This document shows positions 52,029-60,450 of a DNA stretch of 64,000 bases, piece after piece (positions within the stretch are counted from its first letter, which is position 1; every line of letters begins with the position of its first letter). The notes below the pieces were generated by a model that did no database searches, was not told the origin of the DNA, and worked only from the letters and a program-made list of their open reading frames with translations. This DNA comes from an uncultured Roseicyclus sp. (GTDB lineage: Bacteria; Pseudomonadota; Alphaproteobacteria; Rhodobacterales; Rhodobacteraceae): assembly GCA_947494975.1 (NCBI GenBank), contig CANLXA010000001.1:1116001-1180000 (forward strand), written 5' to 3'. The position numbers and the translations under genes were made by a program.

Positions 52029-52868
52029 TCAGGGCCGGATGAACCGCGCGCCGATGGTTTCGCGCCCATCGTTTGCACGATTCAGGAAGCTTGCGCCCGT
52101 GCCGACCGGGCCAAAGGGCGTTTCCCGGTCGTAAAGATCCAGAAGCTCCGCCAATTGGCCATCCAGAACAACGGCAATGGAAACATCCTCGCCCTCGACC
52201 TGCGCCATGGCGGACATCACGGCCACGACCTCGGTCCGATTGTCGCGGATGCGCAGCACCGGTGATCCGGACGAGCCGGACGCAACCTCGCAACTCAGCG
52301 ACCGCACCGGTCCGCGGCGCGCCAGGATCTGGCAATCCTCCTCGATGGAAGCGTAGGCCTCCCGCTCGGCCCCGTAGGAGACCACCGTGACCGGATCGTC
52401 CCCGCGCCCGGTTCGACCCGTGGCGATCGGGACAATCGTCGAGCGGGAAATCGGGCGTTGCAGTTCCAGCAACGCCAGATCAAGGCCGATCATGTCAAAC
52501 TCTTCCCCGGTCTGTGGCCGATAATCCGGCAGGACAACGACACGACGCACGTTGCGCACGGCCTCGGCCCGGCCATTGCGCAGGCCCGCGGAGAAGGTGA
52601 GATCCTCGGGATCAAACGGGATCGACGTGATGGGGTGATACACACAATGGGCCGCGGTCAGCACCAGATCGGGGCCAATCAGGGTGGCCGAGCAAAACGA
52701 TGCGCCGGTATCCAGCCGACCGACAGCGTTCCATTCGGCCGCTTCGTCAGCGCTCCCCATTTCACGCAATCCGCCAACGGGGCCGGTGCTCTGAATCGTC
52801 GGCAGGCTCTGCGCAATCGCGCCGGTTCCCAGCACACAAATAATCAACGCCGACAAACTCAGACGCAT
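52029..52868 (-). CDS. Secreted trypsin-like serine protease
   Basis: 279 residues. A signal peptide (LSALIICVLGTGAIAQ) ends near residue 20. Catalytic triad: LVLTAAHCVYH (His), IGLDLALLEL (Asp) and ASGSSGSPVLRI (Ser in GSSGSP). It has no PDZ domain, so it differs from DegP-type enzymes. The two cysteines around the His could form the standard disulfide. It is periplasmic or secreted; the target is unknown. It stands alone between glcF and hsp20. Confidence 0.88.
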   Translation of the reverse strand: MRLSLSALIICVLGTGAIAQSLPTIQSTGPVGGLREMGSADEAAEWNAVGRLDTGASFCSATLIGPDLVLTAAHCVYHPITSIPFDPEDLTFSAGLRNGRAEAVRNVRRVVVLPDYRPQTGEEFDMIGLDLALLELQRPISRSTIVPIATGRTGRGDDPVTVVSYGAEREAYASIEEDCQILARRGPVRSLSCEVASGSSGSPVLRIRDNRTEVVAVMSAMAQVEGEDVSIAVVLDGQLAELLDLYDRETPFGPVGTGASFLNRANDGRETIGARFIRP

Positions 52869-53009
52869 GTTGGACCCCTTCTGATGTCACAGTCAGGGGC
52901 GGCGTAACCATTAACGAAGGCGAAAATATGACCCGCACGGGCGCAAAACGGGCAAGGAAACCGCCCGCGCGCCACTGCGAAACCGACCGGCAGACGTGCC
53001 GTTGATAGC

Positions 53010-54413
53010 CTACCGCAGGATCGGAACCGCCGGCTCTCCATCCCGGTCGAAGGCCGGCGGGCGCGGCCCACCCGTGGCCCAATCCAGCAATTCGACCGTA
53101 TGGACAATCGGTACGTCGGTCGCTGATCCGATCTGCATCATGCACCCGATATTGCCCGCCGCGATGATGTCAGGCTGCACGGCCTCCAGCGTCTGAACCT
53201 TGAGCGCCTTCAATTGGCCCGAAATCTCGGGCTGCATCAGGTTGTATGTACCGGCCGAGCCGCAACAGAGATGGCTATCGGCCGGCTCAACCACCTGAAA
53301 CCCGGCCCGCTTTAGCAGATCCTTGGGGTAGGTCTTGATCTGTTGGCCATGCTGCAAGGAACACGCGGCGTGATAGGCGACCGTCAGCACATCCTTGCGA
53401 CGCCGCCCGATCCGCCCACCCCGGGCTTCGGGCGCCACATCCGTTCCCGCGACGGCGAGTTTGGCCACATCGGGCGAAAACGCCTCGGCCCCGTCCGGCA
53501 ACAGATCGATCAGAACCTCGGACACGTCCTTGGCGATCCCTGCCACCGCAGCAGCATCTTCGGCCAGCGCGGCATCTTCGCGGAACATGTGGCCGTAATC
53601 CTTCACCGTCGTGCCGCAGCCCGACGTGTTGATCACGATCGCGTCGAGGCCCTCCCCCTTCATCTCCGCCGTCCATGCGCGGATGTTCTTGGCCGCCGTT
53701 GCATGGCTTTCCTTGGCTTTGCCCATGTGATGGGTCAGCGCGCCGCAACACCCGGCCCCTTCGGCCACCACCACCTCGGCCCCCAACCGGGTCAGAAGCC
53801 GGATCGTCGCATCGTTGATGTCGGTATTGAGCGCCTTCTGCGCACAGCCGGTCATCAGCGCCACGCGCATTTTCTTGTTCGCCGCCGGGAACGTCTGCGG
53901 GTCATCGTTCCGGCTCACGGGCGGGATCTGCTTGGGGGCCATGGCCAGCATCGCCTTCAGCCGCGCATCCGGCATCAGGAACGCGAAGGGCCGCCCGATC
54001 TTGGCCCCAAGAAGGGCCACCCGGAACCGCGTCGGATAGGGCAGGATCTGCGCCAGCGTCCAGCGTAAGGCACGTTCGAACAGGGGCCTCTTGTAGGTCT
54101 GTTCGATGTATTCGCGCGCGTGATCGACCAGATGCATGTAGTGCACGCCGGACGGACAGGTCGTCATGCAGGCAAGGCAGGACAGGCACCGGTCGATGTG
54201 TTTCACCGTTTTCTCATCGGCGGGGCGGTCGTTCTCAAGCATATCCTTGATCAGGTAGATCCGGCCTCGCGGGCTATCCAACTCGTCCCCAAGCACCTGA
54301 TAGGTCGGGCAGGTCGCCGTGCAGAATCCGCAATGCACGCAGGTCCGCAGGATCTCGTTCGACCGCTGGATTGCGGGCTCTTTGAGCTGTTCTGGCGAAA
54401 AGGTCGTCTGCAT
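53010..54413 (-). CDS. glcF: Glycolate oxidase iron-sulfur subunit
   Basis: 467 residues. Two 4Fe-4S motifs are CVHCGFCTATCPTYQVLGDE near residue 27 and DRCLSCLACMTTCPSGVHYM near residue 78. Two CCG domains follow: AEGAGCCGALTHHMGKAKES and SHLCCGSAGTYNLMQPE. GlcF takes electrons from the flavin subunits and passes them to the quinone pool. Next to glcE with 1 base between. Last gene of the operon. Confidence 0.95.
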   Translation of the reverse strand: MQTTFSPEQLKEPAIQRSNEILRTCVHCGFCTATCPTYQVLGDELDSPRGRIYLIKDMLENDRPADEKTVKHIDRCLSCLACMTTCPSGVHYMHLVDHAREYIEQTYKRPLFERALRWTLAQILPYPTRFRVALLGAKIGRPFAFLMPDARLKAMLAMAPKQIPPVSRNDDPQTFPAANKKMRVALMTGCAQKALNTDINDATIRLLTRLGAEVVVAEGAGCCGALTHHMGKAKESHATAAKNIRAWTAEMKGEGLDAIVINTSGCGTTVKDYGHMFREDAALAEDAAAVAGIAKDVSEVLIDLLPDGAEAFSPDVAKLAVAGTDVAPEARGGRIGRRRKDVLTVAYHAACSLQHGQQIKTYPKDLLKRAGFQVVEPADSHLCCGSAGTYNLMQPEISGQLKALKVQTLEAVQPDIIAAGNIGCMMQIGSATDVPIVHTVELLDWATGGPRPPAFDRDGEPAVPILR

Positions 54414-54414
54414 C

Positions 54415-55572
54415 TCACGCGCCTCCCATCAAGCCGGGGTTCAGGATACCGCGCGGATCGAATTTGGCCCGCAACCCGTTCGACAAGGCCGCCACGCCGG
54501 GCGCCTCGGGTTGAAACACATCGACCCGCCGCAATACCGCCTCCGGCGCGCGGAACAGTGTCGCGTGCCCGCCGCCGTTTTCCGTGACGGCCCCCTGAAC
54601 GGCGTGGTGCGCTGCCACGATAGCCGAGTCGTCCCCCTCAAGCCGCAGCCACGCCAAGCCACCGGCCCAATCGAGCCGGTGATCGAACGCGCCGATTTCT
54701 GCGATCGCGGGCAGAAAGCGATCCACCATATCCGTCGGTTTCATGGACACGCGCCAGATCGCGCCGGGCGTGTCGGCGTAATCCGTCACATCCCGGATCC
54801 GCGTCCAGATCGCAGCGGAGGCGTTGGCATCAGACGTCACCTCGATCTCCCCCAGATCGCGCAGCAGATCGGTCAACTTCCCGATACGGTAGGCAACCGA
54901 TGTCTCCAGCCCTTCGATGCGGAGATACGTGCCCTCCCCCGGCACCACGGCCGCGCCCGACACCTCGAACGGAGAGGTCACACCGCGCACCATCGCCTCC
55001 AGCGCGTCAGCGCCCTTGGCTCCCCGCACCAGAAGTGTCGCCCCGTCCAACCGGGGCAGCACCTTGAACGCGACCTCACTCAGCACACCCAACGTGCCCC
55101 AGGATCCGGCCATCAGCTTCACCAGATCGTAGCCGGTCACGTTTTTCATCACCCGCCCGCCGTTTTTCAGAACTGTGCCAGCCCCATCCACAAACCGCAC
55201 GCCGATCAGGGCGTCGCGGCAGGCTCCCGCCAGCATCCGCCGCGGACCCGCGGCGTTGGCCGCCACGACACCGCCAATTGTCGGCACTCCGTCGCGCCCC
55301 AACAAAGCGCGCATATCGGCAGGTTCAAACGGCAACATCTGGCCTTCCTTTGCCAAGGCGTCCTCCACCTCCGCCAAGGGCGTTCCGGCCTTCGCCACAA
55401 GCGTCAAGGCGCCCGGCTCATACAACTCGATCCCCGATATCGCGCTGAGCGACAGAACCTCGCCGGTGCCCGGTGCCCCGATGGACCGCGTCCCGCCGCC
55501 AACCACGCGCAATGGACCGCTGGCCGCCGCCACGGCTTCGCTCAGTTCGGCTTCGCTTGCAGGGCTCAACAT
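54415..55572 (-). CDS. glcE: Glycolate oxidase FAD-binding subunit E
   Basis: 385 residues, the usual GlcE length. The FAD-binding 4 (VAO-type) fold: [60 protein letters not shown] and VKNVTGYDLVKLMAGSWGTL. The C-terminal half is the oxidase linker. It partners GlcD in the membrane-associated complex that oxidises glycolate to glyoxylate. The glcD stop to glcE start distance is 70 bases. Confidence 0.94.
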   Translation of the reverse strand: MLSPASEAELSEAVAAASGPLRVVGGGTRSIGAPGTGEVLSLSAISGIELYEPGALTLVAKAGTPLAEVEDALAKEGQMLPFEPADMRALLGRDGVPTIGGVVAANAAGPRRMLAGACRDALIGVRFVDGAGTVLKNGGRVMKNVTGYDLVKLMAGSWGTLGVLSEVAFKVLPRLDGATLLVRGAKGADALEAMVRGVTSPFEVSGAAVVPGEGTYLRIEGLETSVAYRIGKLTDLLRDLGEIEVTSDANASAAIWTRIRDVTDYADTPGAIWRVSMKPTDMVDRFLPAIAEIGAFDHRLDWAGGLAWLRLEGDDSAIVAAHHAVQGAVTENGGGHATLFRAPEAVLRRVDVFQPEAPGVAALSNGLRAKFDPRGILNPGLMGGA

Positions 55573-55642
55573 CGCGAGCGCTCCTTCGTCTTATCGAAAA
55601 ATCTAAGGGGTGCCGGGGGCTGACACCCCTTGGTCGACGCTG

Positions 55643-57088
55643 TCAGGCGGCGACATCCCTTTCGCGTCGCGTCCGTGACGTCTCCAGCGGGAACACCTTC
55701 GCCGGGTTCAGAAGCCAGGCCGGATCAAACACGTCCTTCACCTTCATCTGCGCTTCCATGTCCGCCTCGGTGAATTGCGCACCCATCAGGTCGCGCTTTT
55801 CCACGCCCACGCCATGCTCCCCAGTCAGGCAACCGCCGACTTCGACGCAGAGCCGCAGGATGTCCGCACCGCACGCCTCACACAGCTCCAGATCGCCCGG
55901 CTTGTTCGCATCGAACATGATCAGCGGGTGCATGTTTCCGTCTCCGGCGTGGAACACGTTGCCCACCTTCAGGCCGTATTTGGCAGAAATCTCCTCGATC
56001 CCCTTCAACACCCGCGGCAGTTCGCTCACCGGGATCGTTCCGTCCAGACACATGTAATCGGCGACCTGACCCACCGCGCCGAACGCGCTTTTGCGCCCCA
56101 GCCAGATGCGCCCGGCCTCTTCCGCCGTCTCGGCTTCCCGCAACTCCACGGGATTGTGGCTGCGGGCGATCTGCTTGATCAGGCCAAGCTGCGCATCGAT
56201 TTCCTCGGGCGAGCCTTCGACCTCCACAATCAGGAGCGCCTCGCAATCGGGATATCCGGCCTTGGCATGCCTTTCGGTGATCTCAAGGATCGGGCGATCC
56301 ATGAATTCAATGGCCACGGGCAGGACACCCGCCTTGATGATGTCCGACACACAGGCGCCCGCAACCTCGTTGGAGTCAAACCCGATCAGAACGGGCCGGG
56401 CCCCTTCGGGCTTGCGCAGGATCCGCAGGGTCGCTTCGGTGACCACACCCAATTGCCCCTCGGAGCCACAGATCAGACCGAGCAGGTCGTAGCCGCCGCT
56501 GTCGAGATGCGCGCCACCGATCTGCATCACCTCCCCCTCCATCGTCACCATCGTCACGCCCAGAAGGTTGTTGGTTGTCACGCCGTATTTCAGGCAATGG
56601 GCGCCACCGGAATTCATCGCAATATTGCCCGCGATGGCGCAGGCCAGCTGCGAGGAGGGATCGGGGGCATAGAAGAAATCCTCCGCCTCCACGGCGCCGG
56701 TGACGCTCAGATTGGTGCGCCCGGTCTGCACGCGGATGATGCGGTTGTCGTAATCCGTCTCCAGCACCTGGTTCAGCCGCGCCACGCCGAGGATCACGCT
56801 ATCGGCGGTCGGCAATGCACCACCCGCCAGCGATGTGCCGGAGCCACGGGGCACCACCGGCACACCTTCTTCGAAGCAGATTTTCAAGACGGCCGCGACC
56901 TCTTCGGTCGAGGCTGGAAGAACAACGGCCAGGGGTGGGCATTTATAGGCGGTCAGCGCATCGCATTCATAGGCGCGTGTCTCGACTTCTTCGTGGATGA
57001 CGGCGGTTTTGGGCAACACGCCCATAAGACGCTCCACAATCCGCGACTTGCGCGCCAGAATGCTGGCATCTGGTGTCGGCATCTCCAT
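55643..57088 (-). CDS. glcD: Glycolate oxidase subunit D (FAD-linked)
   Basis: 481 residues from ATG 57088 with GGAGGAGA before it. FAD-binding segments are VPVVPRGSGTSLAGGALP, ATAGNIAMNSGGAHCLKYG-like residues (CAIAGNIAMNSGGAHCLKYG) and YDLLGLICGSEGQLGVVTEA. The catalytic C-terminal part has VFHAGDGNMHPLIMFDANKP and GGCLTGEHGVGVEKRDLM with metal-binding histidines. It uses glycolate, a common algal exudate, as carbon source. First gene of glcDEF. An inverted repeat ATTGGT-N11-ACCAAT lies 37 bases upstream. Confidence 0.96.
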   Translation of the reverse strand: MEMPTPDASILARKSRIVERLMGVLPKTAVIHEEVETRAYECDALTAYKCPPLAVVLPASTEEVAAVLKICFEEGVPVVPRGSGTSLAGGALPTADSVILGVARLNQVLETDYDNRIIRVQTGRTNLSVTGAVEAEDFFYAPDPSSQLACAIAGNIAMNSGGAHCLKYGVTTNNLLGVTMVTMEGEVMQIGGAHLDSGGYDLLGLICGSEGQLGVVTEATLRILRKPEGARPVLIGFDSNEVAGACVSDIIKAGVLPVAIEFMDRPILEITERHAKAGYPDCEALLIVEVEGSPEEIDAQLGLIKQIARSHNPVELREAETAEEAGRIWLGRKSAFGAVGQVADYMCLDGTIPVSELPRVLKGIEEISAKYGLKVGNVFHAGDGNMHPLIMFDANKPGDLELCEACGADILRLCVEVGGCLTGEHGVGVEKRDLMGAQFTEADMEAQMKVKDVFDPAWLLNPAKVFPLETSRTRRERDVAA

Positions 57089-57124
57089 CCCTGTCTCCTC
57101 CTCCACGCCACCCAAAACGGGCGA

Positions 57125-57147
57125 ATTGGTAAAATAATATAACCAAT
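57125..57147 (-). promoter_or_regulatory. Candidate operator in front of glcDEF
   Basis: ATTGGT (57125-57130) and ACCAAT (57142-57147) are exact inverted arms 11 bases apart in an AT-rich spot, 37 bases before the glcD ATG. The arms resemble GntR/GlcC-type half sites (TTGGT/ACCAA), but the spacing is wider than usual. No glcC gene is in the window. Confidence 0.4.
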
Positions 57148-57228
57148 ATCGCGTTTGAGCAAATGTTTTCCCCCGCACGCACTGTCGCAGCTTGCAGGCA
57201 TCCGCGAAGCCGCGCATTCCTTGCGACC

Positions 57229-57642
57229 ATGGAATGGGTCAAAGTCTTGCATCTGTTATGTGTTCTGGGGTGGATGACCGGCATCTTCGCCGCCCCGCGC
57301 GCGATCATTTTCTGGAAGCGGGAGTGGGACAAGTCCGGTGAATTCGGTCCCACGGGCGATCTGACGATCCGGATCTACCGCTTTTCGCTCGGCCTTGGCG
57401 TCATCGCGATTCTGTCTGGCCTCTACCTCGCGCATCTCTGGGGTTGGCCCGCCTGGACCCATGCCAAAATTGCTGTCGTGGCGCTTCTGGCGGCCCATTA
57501 CGGCTGGACCGGGCGGCTTATCCTGAAGGCGCGGCAGGGGATCTTTGAGCAATCCGATCGCTGGCTGCGCGTCTACAATGAAATCAGTGTTCTGGGCGCC
57601 ATCGGTGTGCTGATCCTTGTGGTCTACAAACCCTGGCCCTAG
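57229..57642 (+). CDS. CopD-like membrane protein
   Basis: 137 residues from ATG 57229 with four helices. The N-terminus MEWVKVLHLLCVLGWMTGIF with a conserved His-x-x-x-x-x-Trp pattern, followed by an Arg after helix 1, matches the CopD / HemJ-type superfamily. Later HAKIAVVALLAAHYGW repeats the His motif. It may bind haem or copper in the membrane; no closer assignment. It is divergent from glcD with a 140-base spacer. Confidence 0.7.
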   Translation: MEWVKVLHLLCVLGWMTGIFAAPRAIIFWKREWDKSGEFGPTGDLTIRIYRFSLGLGVIAILSGLYLAHLWGWPAWTHAKIAVVALLAAHYGWTGRLILKARQGIFEQSDRWLRVYNEISVLGAIGVLILVVYKPWP

Positions 57643-57707
57643 GCGGCCCATCGCCCGCTCACGGGATCGTGGATGGCGCGTGGCGGCGTGGCGGGTAGTC
57701 TGCCCCC

Positions 57708-58058
57708 ATGAAATATCTGATCCCCCTCCTGCTGCTCACCAGTCCCGCTCTCGCCGATCCCGCAGATGTTGTGGCGATCGACGCCCGCCACAGCAGCGAC
57801 GGCTGGCGTTTTGACGTGACGCTGGAGCATGGCGATACCGGCTGGGACGACTACGCCGATGGATGGCGGGTCGAGCTGGCCGATGGCACCATCGTGGGCG
57901 AGCGCCCCTTGGCCCATCCGCACGAGAACGAGCAGCCGTTCACGCGCTCGACCTCCGGCGTGGTGATCCCGGACGGCACGGTTGAGGTCTTCATCCGGGC
58001 CCGGACCAATGTCGACGGATGGGCCGAGGATACGACACCCTATCTCCTACCTGAATAA
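57708..58058 (+). CDS. Small secreted protein of unknown function
   Basis: 116 residues. Signal peptide MKYLIPLLLLTSPALADPA, cleavage near residue 16. The rest is beta-rich with regular strand lengths (GWRFDVTLEHGDTGWDDY, ADGWRVELADGTIVG, TVEVFIRARTNVDGW), like a single immunoglobulin-type sandwich. It has no cysteines. Probably periplasmic. It is 65 bases downstream of the CopD-like gene on the same strand. Confidence 0.6.
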   Translation: MKYLIPLLLLTSPALADPADVVAIDARHSSDGWRFDVTLEHGDTGWDDYADGWRVELADGTIVGERPLAHPHENEQPFTRSTSGVVIPDGTVEVFIRARTNVDGWAEDTTPYLLPE

Positions 58059-58138
58059 TGCGCCCGGTTCTCGCCACGAAAAGGTGCAGTTAATGCCGCT
58101 TTTCGGTGTCATTCTGGCCTTCTGAGAAGGAACAGCCG

Positions 58139-58372
58139 ATGATGGACACCTACCGGCCCAACACACACAAGGTGAAGCAAGCGACACCCGCGCTCGTCCG
58201 CTGCCATCGTTGCAGTGGCACCGGGTTCGCCCCCTGCCGCATCTGCGGCGGCGCGGGAAAATCCATGGCCGGGGCCGATCTGAACGGCCACCCAATCTTC
58301 ACGCGGTGTGAAGGATGTCTGGGCCGCCGCACGTCGCGCTGCCCGCAATGCCACGGTCAGCTGTTTATCTGA
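58139..58372 (+). CDS. Small DnaJ-type zinc-finger protein
   Basis: 77 residues from ATG 58139, with GAGAAGGAA as ribosome site. Four CxxC pairs: RCHRCSGTGFAPCRICGGAG and, further on, RCEGCLGRR then RCPQCHGQ. They follow the CxxCxGxG pattern of the DnaJ cysteine-rich domain, sufficient for two zinc ions. It lacks a J domain. In other bacteria such small proteins may act as zinc-binding chaperone parts; the role here is unknown. Confidence 0.75.
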   Translation: MMDTYRPNTHKVKQATPALVRCHRCSGTGFAPCRICGGAGKSMAGADLNGHPIFTRCEGCLGRRTSRCPQCHGQLFI

Positions 58373-58381
58373 TCCAGGCTG

Positions 58382-60448
58382 TCACTGCCGACCTTCCCGC
58401 AACCATCCCGCGACCATCAGGCTTGCGGCGATCAGCAGGAACAACCACGCGGACACAAGCGGCATGACGGTCACATCCGTGGTGACGTAGGCATCCCGCG
58501 TTATCAGCCCCAGCCAGTTGCGCCCATGGGCCGCGCGCCCTTCGCCAACCCGGCGAATATCCGGCATGCCCTCTTCAAGGCGTATGCTGGTGCCCCCGAC
58601 GGCCTCGGCCAACGGGTCGATCTGATCGGAGCCCGCAATCGTCACTTCGAATTCGCGCGGCGCGGCAGGCCCCAGCGCGATGACCCGTTCGAAATCACCT
58701 TCGACCAGACGGTAAAGGCCTTGCTCCGCCCCCACGATCTCACCGGTAAAGGCCCCCGGGCTGCTCTCCTCCAGCATCACCTCGATCTCGTCGCCATCAG
58801 GCGTCGTGACTGTCACGGTGCCGACCGTGTCGGCCAGGGTCCGGCGGGTGATAAGGATCGACTGGCCGTCGACATCGGCCGTCAGTGCCTCTTCCTCAAG
58901 GTCCGGCTCCCCCATCATCCAATGGGCGAGGCGCCGGAGAAGCTCCAACTGCGGGCCACCGCCCTCAAACCCACGATCCCACAACCACGCATGATCCGAC
59001 GCCAGAAGCGCCACGCGCCCCTCACCCACGCGGTCCAGCATCAGAAGCGGCGCGCCATCGGCGCCTTGCATGACGGTCTGCCCGCCCTGTTCCGTCAACT
59101 CGATCTGGCGGAACCAACGACCCCAGGGCGCATCGCTGTCGGGCCGTGGCGTGTGTTCCGTCTCCAACCCCGTGGTCACCGGATGGCGCGCGCCCAACTC
59201 GCTGATCGTGGGCAGGTACGGGTCTTCGATGACCCGCGCGGTTGGGCGGCCGGGCAGGATCTCTGACAACGGTGTTCTGTAGAGCGACGACGCACCCGCG
59301 AAATCCGGCCCTGCCGCCACCAGAAGCGCGCCACCATCCTCAACGTAGCGCCGGATATTGTCGATGTAGAGCATCGGCAGGATGCCCCTGCGCTGGTAGC
59401 GGTCGAAGATGATCAGATCGAATTCGTCCACCGCCTCCATGAACAATTCCCGCGTGGGAAAGGCGATCAGGCTCAACTCATCAACCGGGACCCCGTCCTG
59501 CCGGTCCGGCGGACGCAGGATGGTGAAGTGGACAAGATCGACGGACGGATCGGATTTCAGAAGGTTGCGCCAGGTGCGCTGGCCGGGATGCGGCTCGCCA
59601 CTGACCAGCAGCACACGCAACCGGTCGCGGATACCGTTGATCTGCACCACGGCGGCATTGTTGCGTGTGGTCAGTTCACCCTCCGCTTCTGGCACGGTGA
59701 ACTGGATCACGTTCTGGCCCGCATGCTCCAGCGTCAGTGGCAGATCGAGGCTTTCGCCAACCGGCACTGTATAGGTTTGGGGCGGCCCGCCATCGATGGC
59801 GATCACGATATCCGACCGACCCTCAAGGCCGTCCGGAACGGCCCCCTGATCCTCGATCCGCAGGGTCAGCTGCACCTCTTCGCCGATGATGGCAAAGGCG
59901 GGCGCGGTTTCGATCACCAAACGCCGGTCCCAATCACCCTCCCGCCCGGTGATCAACGCGTGGATGGGGGCGGGCATGTCCGGCACAAGCTCTGCATCAT
60001 GGAGCCGCCCGTCCGTCACCAGCAGGGCCCCGGAGATCCGGGCCCGCGGCTCTTCGGCCATCATGCGTTGCAGCTCCGCCATCAGACGGGTGCCGGAATT
60101 ATCCTCGGCGTCGCCCACCCGGGCGATCCGGGCCTCCATGCCGAGCGCTTCGATCTCCGCTTCCAGGGCATCGACCGCCTCGACCGTCTGGTCAGGCCGG
60201 TCGCTGATCCGCTGACTGGCGCTTTCGTCCACGACCACCAGCACGATATCGCTGAGCGGCTCGCGCTCCTCGCTTTGCAGCGACGGGTTGATCAGCGCCA
60301 TCAATAGCGCGGCACCGGCCAGCAGGCGGAACGGCCAGCCGGACAGGCCCCGCCACAGTGACAGCGCAACGATCAGGACCAGCGCCGCACCGAGGGCGTA
60401 GATCACCATCCAGTCGAGAAGCGGATCAAAGAGGATCTGGTTCGCCAT
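58382..60448 (-). CDS. Membrane protein of the DUF58/DUF4159 (BatA-like) cluster
   Basis: 688 residues from ATG 60448. Two N-terminal helices (VIYALGAALVLIVALSLWRG and LLAGAALLMALINPSLQSEE), then a large periplasmic or cytosolic region beginning with a von Willebrand A-like start (DIVLVVVDESASQR), a glutamine-amidotransferase-like Rossmann segment (LRVLLVSGEPHPGQRTWR, FDLIIFDRYQRRGILPML, GGALLVAAGPDFAG) and one C-terminal helix (LVSAWLFLLIAASLMVAGW). The type occurs with MoxR-DUF58-BatA sets of unknown role. It starts 2 bases after the stop of the DUF4159 gene. Confidence 0.75.
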   Translation of the reverse strand: MANQILFDPLLDWMVIYALGAALVLIVALSLWRGLSGWPFRLLAGAALLMALINPSLQSEEREPLSDIVLVVVDESASQRISDRPDQTVEAVDALEAEIEALGMEARIARVGDAEDNSGTRLMAELQRMMAEEPRARISGALLVTDGRLHDAELVPDMPAPIHALITGREGDWDRRLVIETAPAFAIIGEEVQLTLRIEDQGAVPDGLEGRSDIVIAIDGGPPQTYTVPVGESLDLPLTLEHAGQNVIQFTVPEAEGELTTRNNAAVVQINGIRDRLRVLLVSGEPHPGQRTWRNLLKSDPSVDLVHFTILRPPDRQDGVPVDELSLIAFPTRELFMEAVDEFDLIIFDRYQRRGILPMLYIDNIRRYVEDGGALLVAAGPDFAGASSLYRTPLSEILPGRPTARVIEDPYLPTISELGARHPVTTGLETEHTPRPDSDAPWGRWFRQIELTEQGGQTVMQGADGAPLLMLDRVGEGRVALLASDHAWLWDRGFEGGGPQLELLRRLAHWMMGEPDLEEEALTADVDGQSILITRRTLADTVGTVTVTTPDGDEIEVMLEESSPGAFTGEIVGAEQGLYRLVEGDFERVIALGPAAPREFEVTIAGSDQIDPLAEAVGGTSIRLEEGMPDIRRVGEGRAAHGRNWLGLITRDAYVTTDVTVMPLVSAWLFLLIAASLMVAGWLREGRQ

Positions 60449-60450
60449 CG

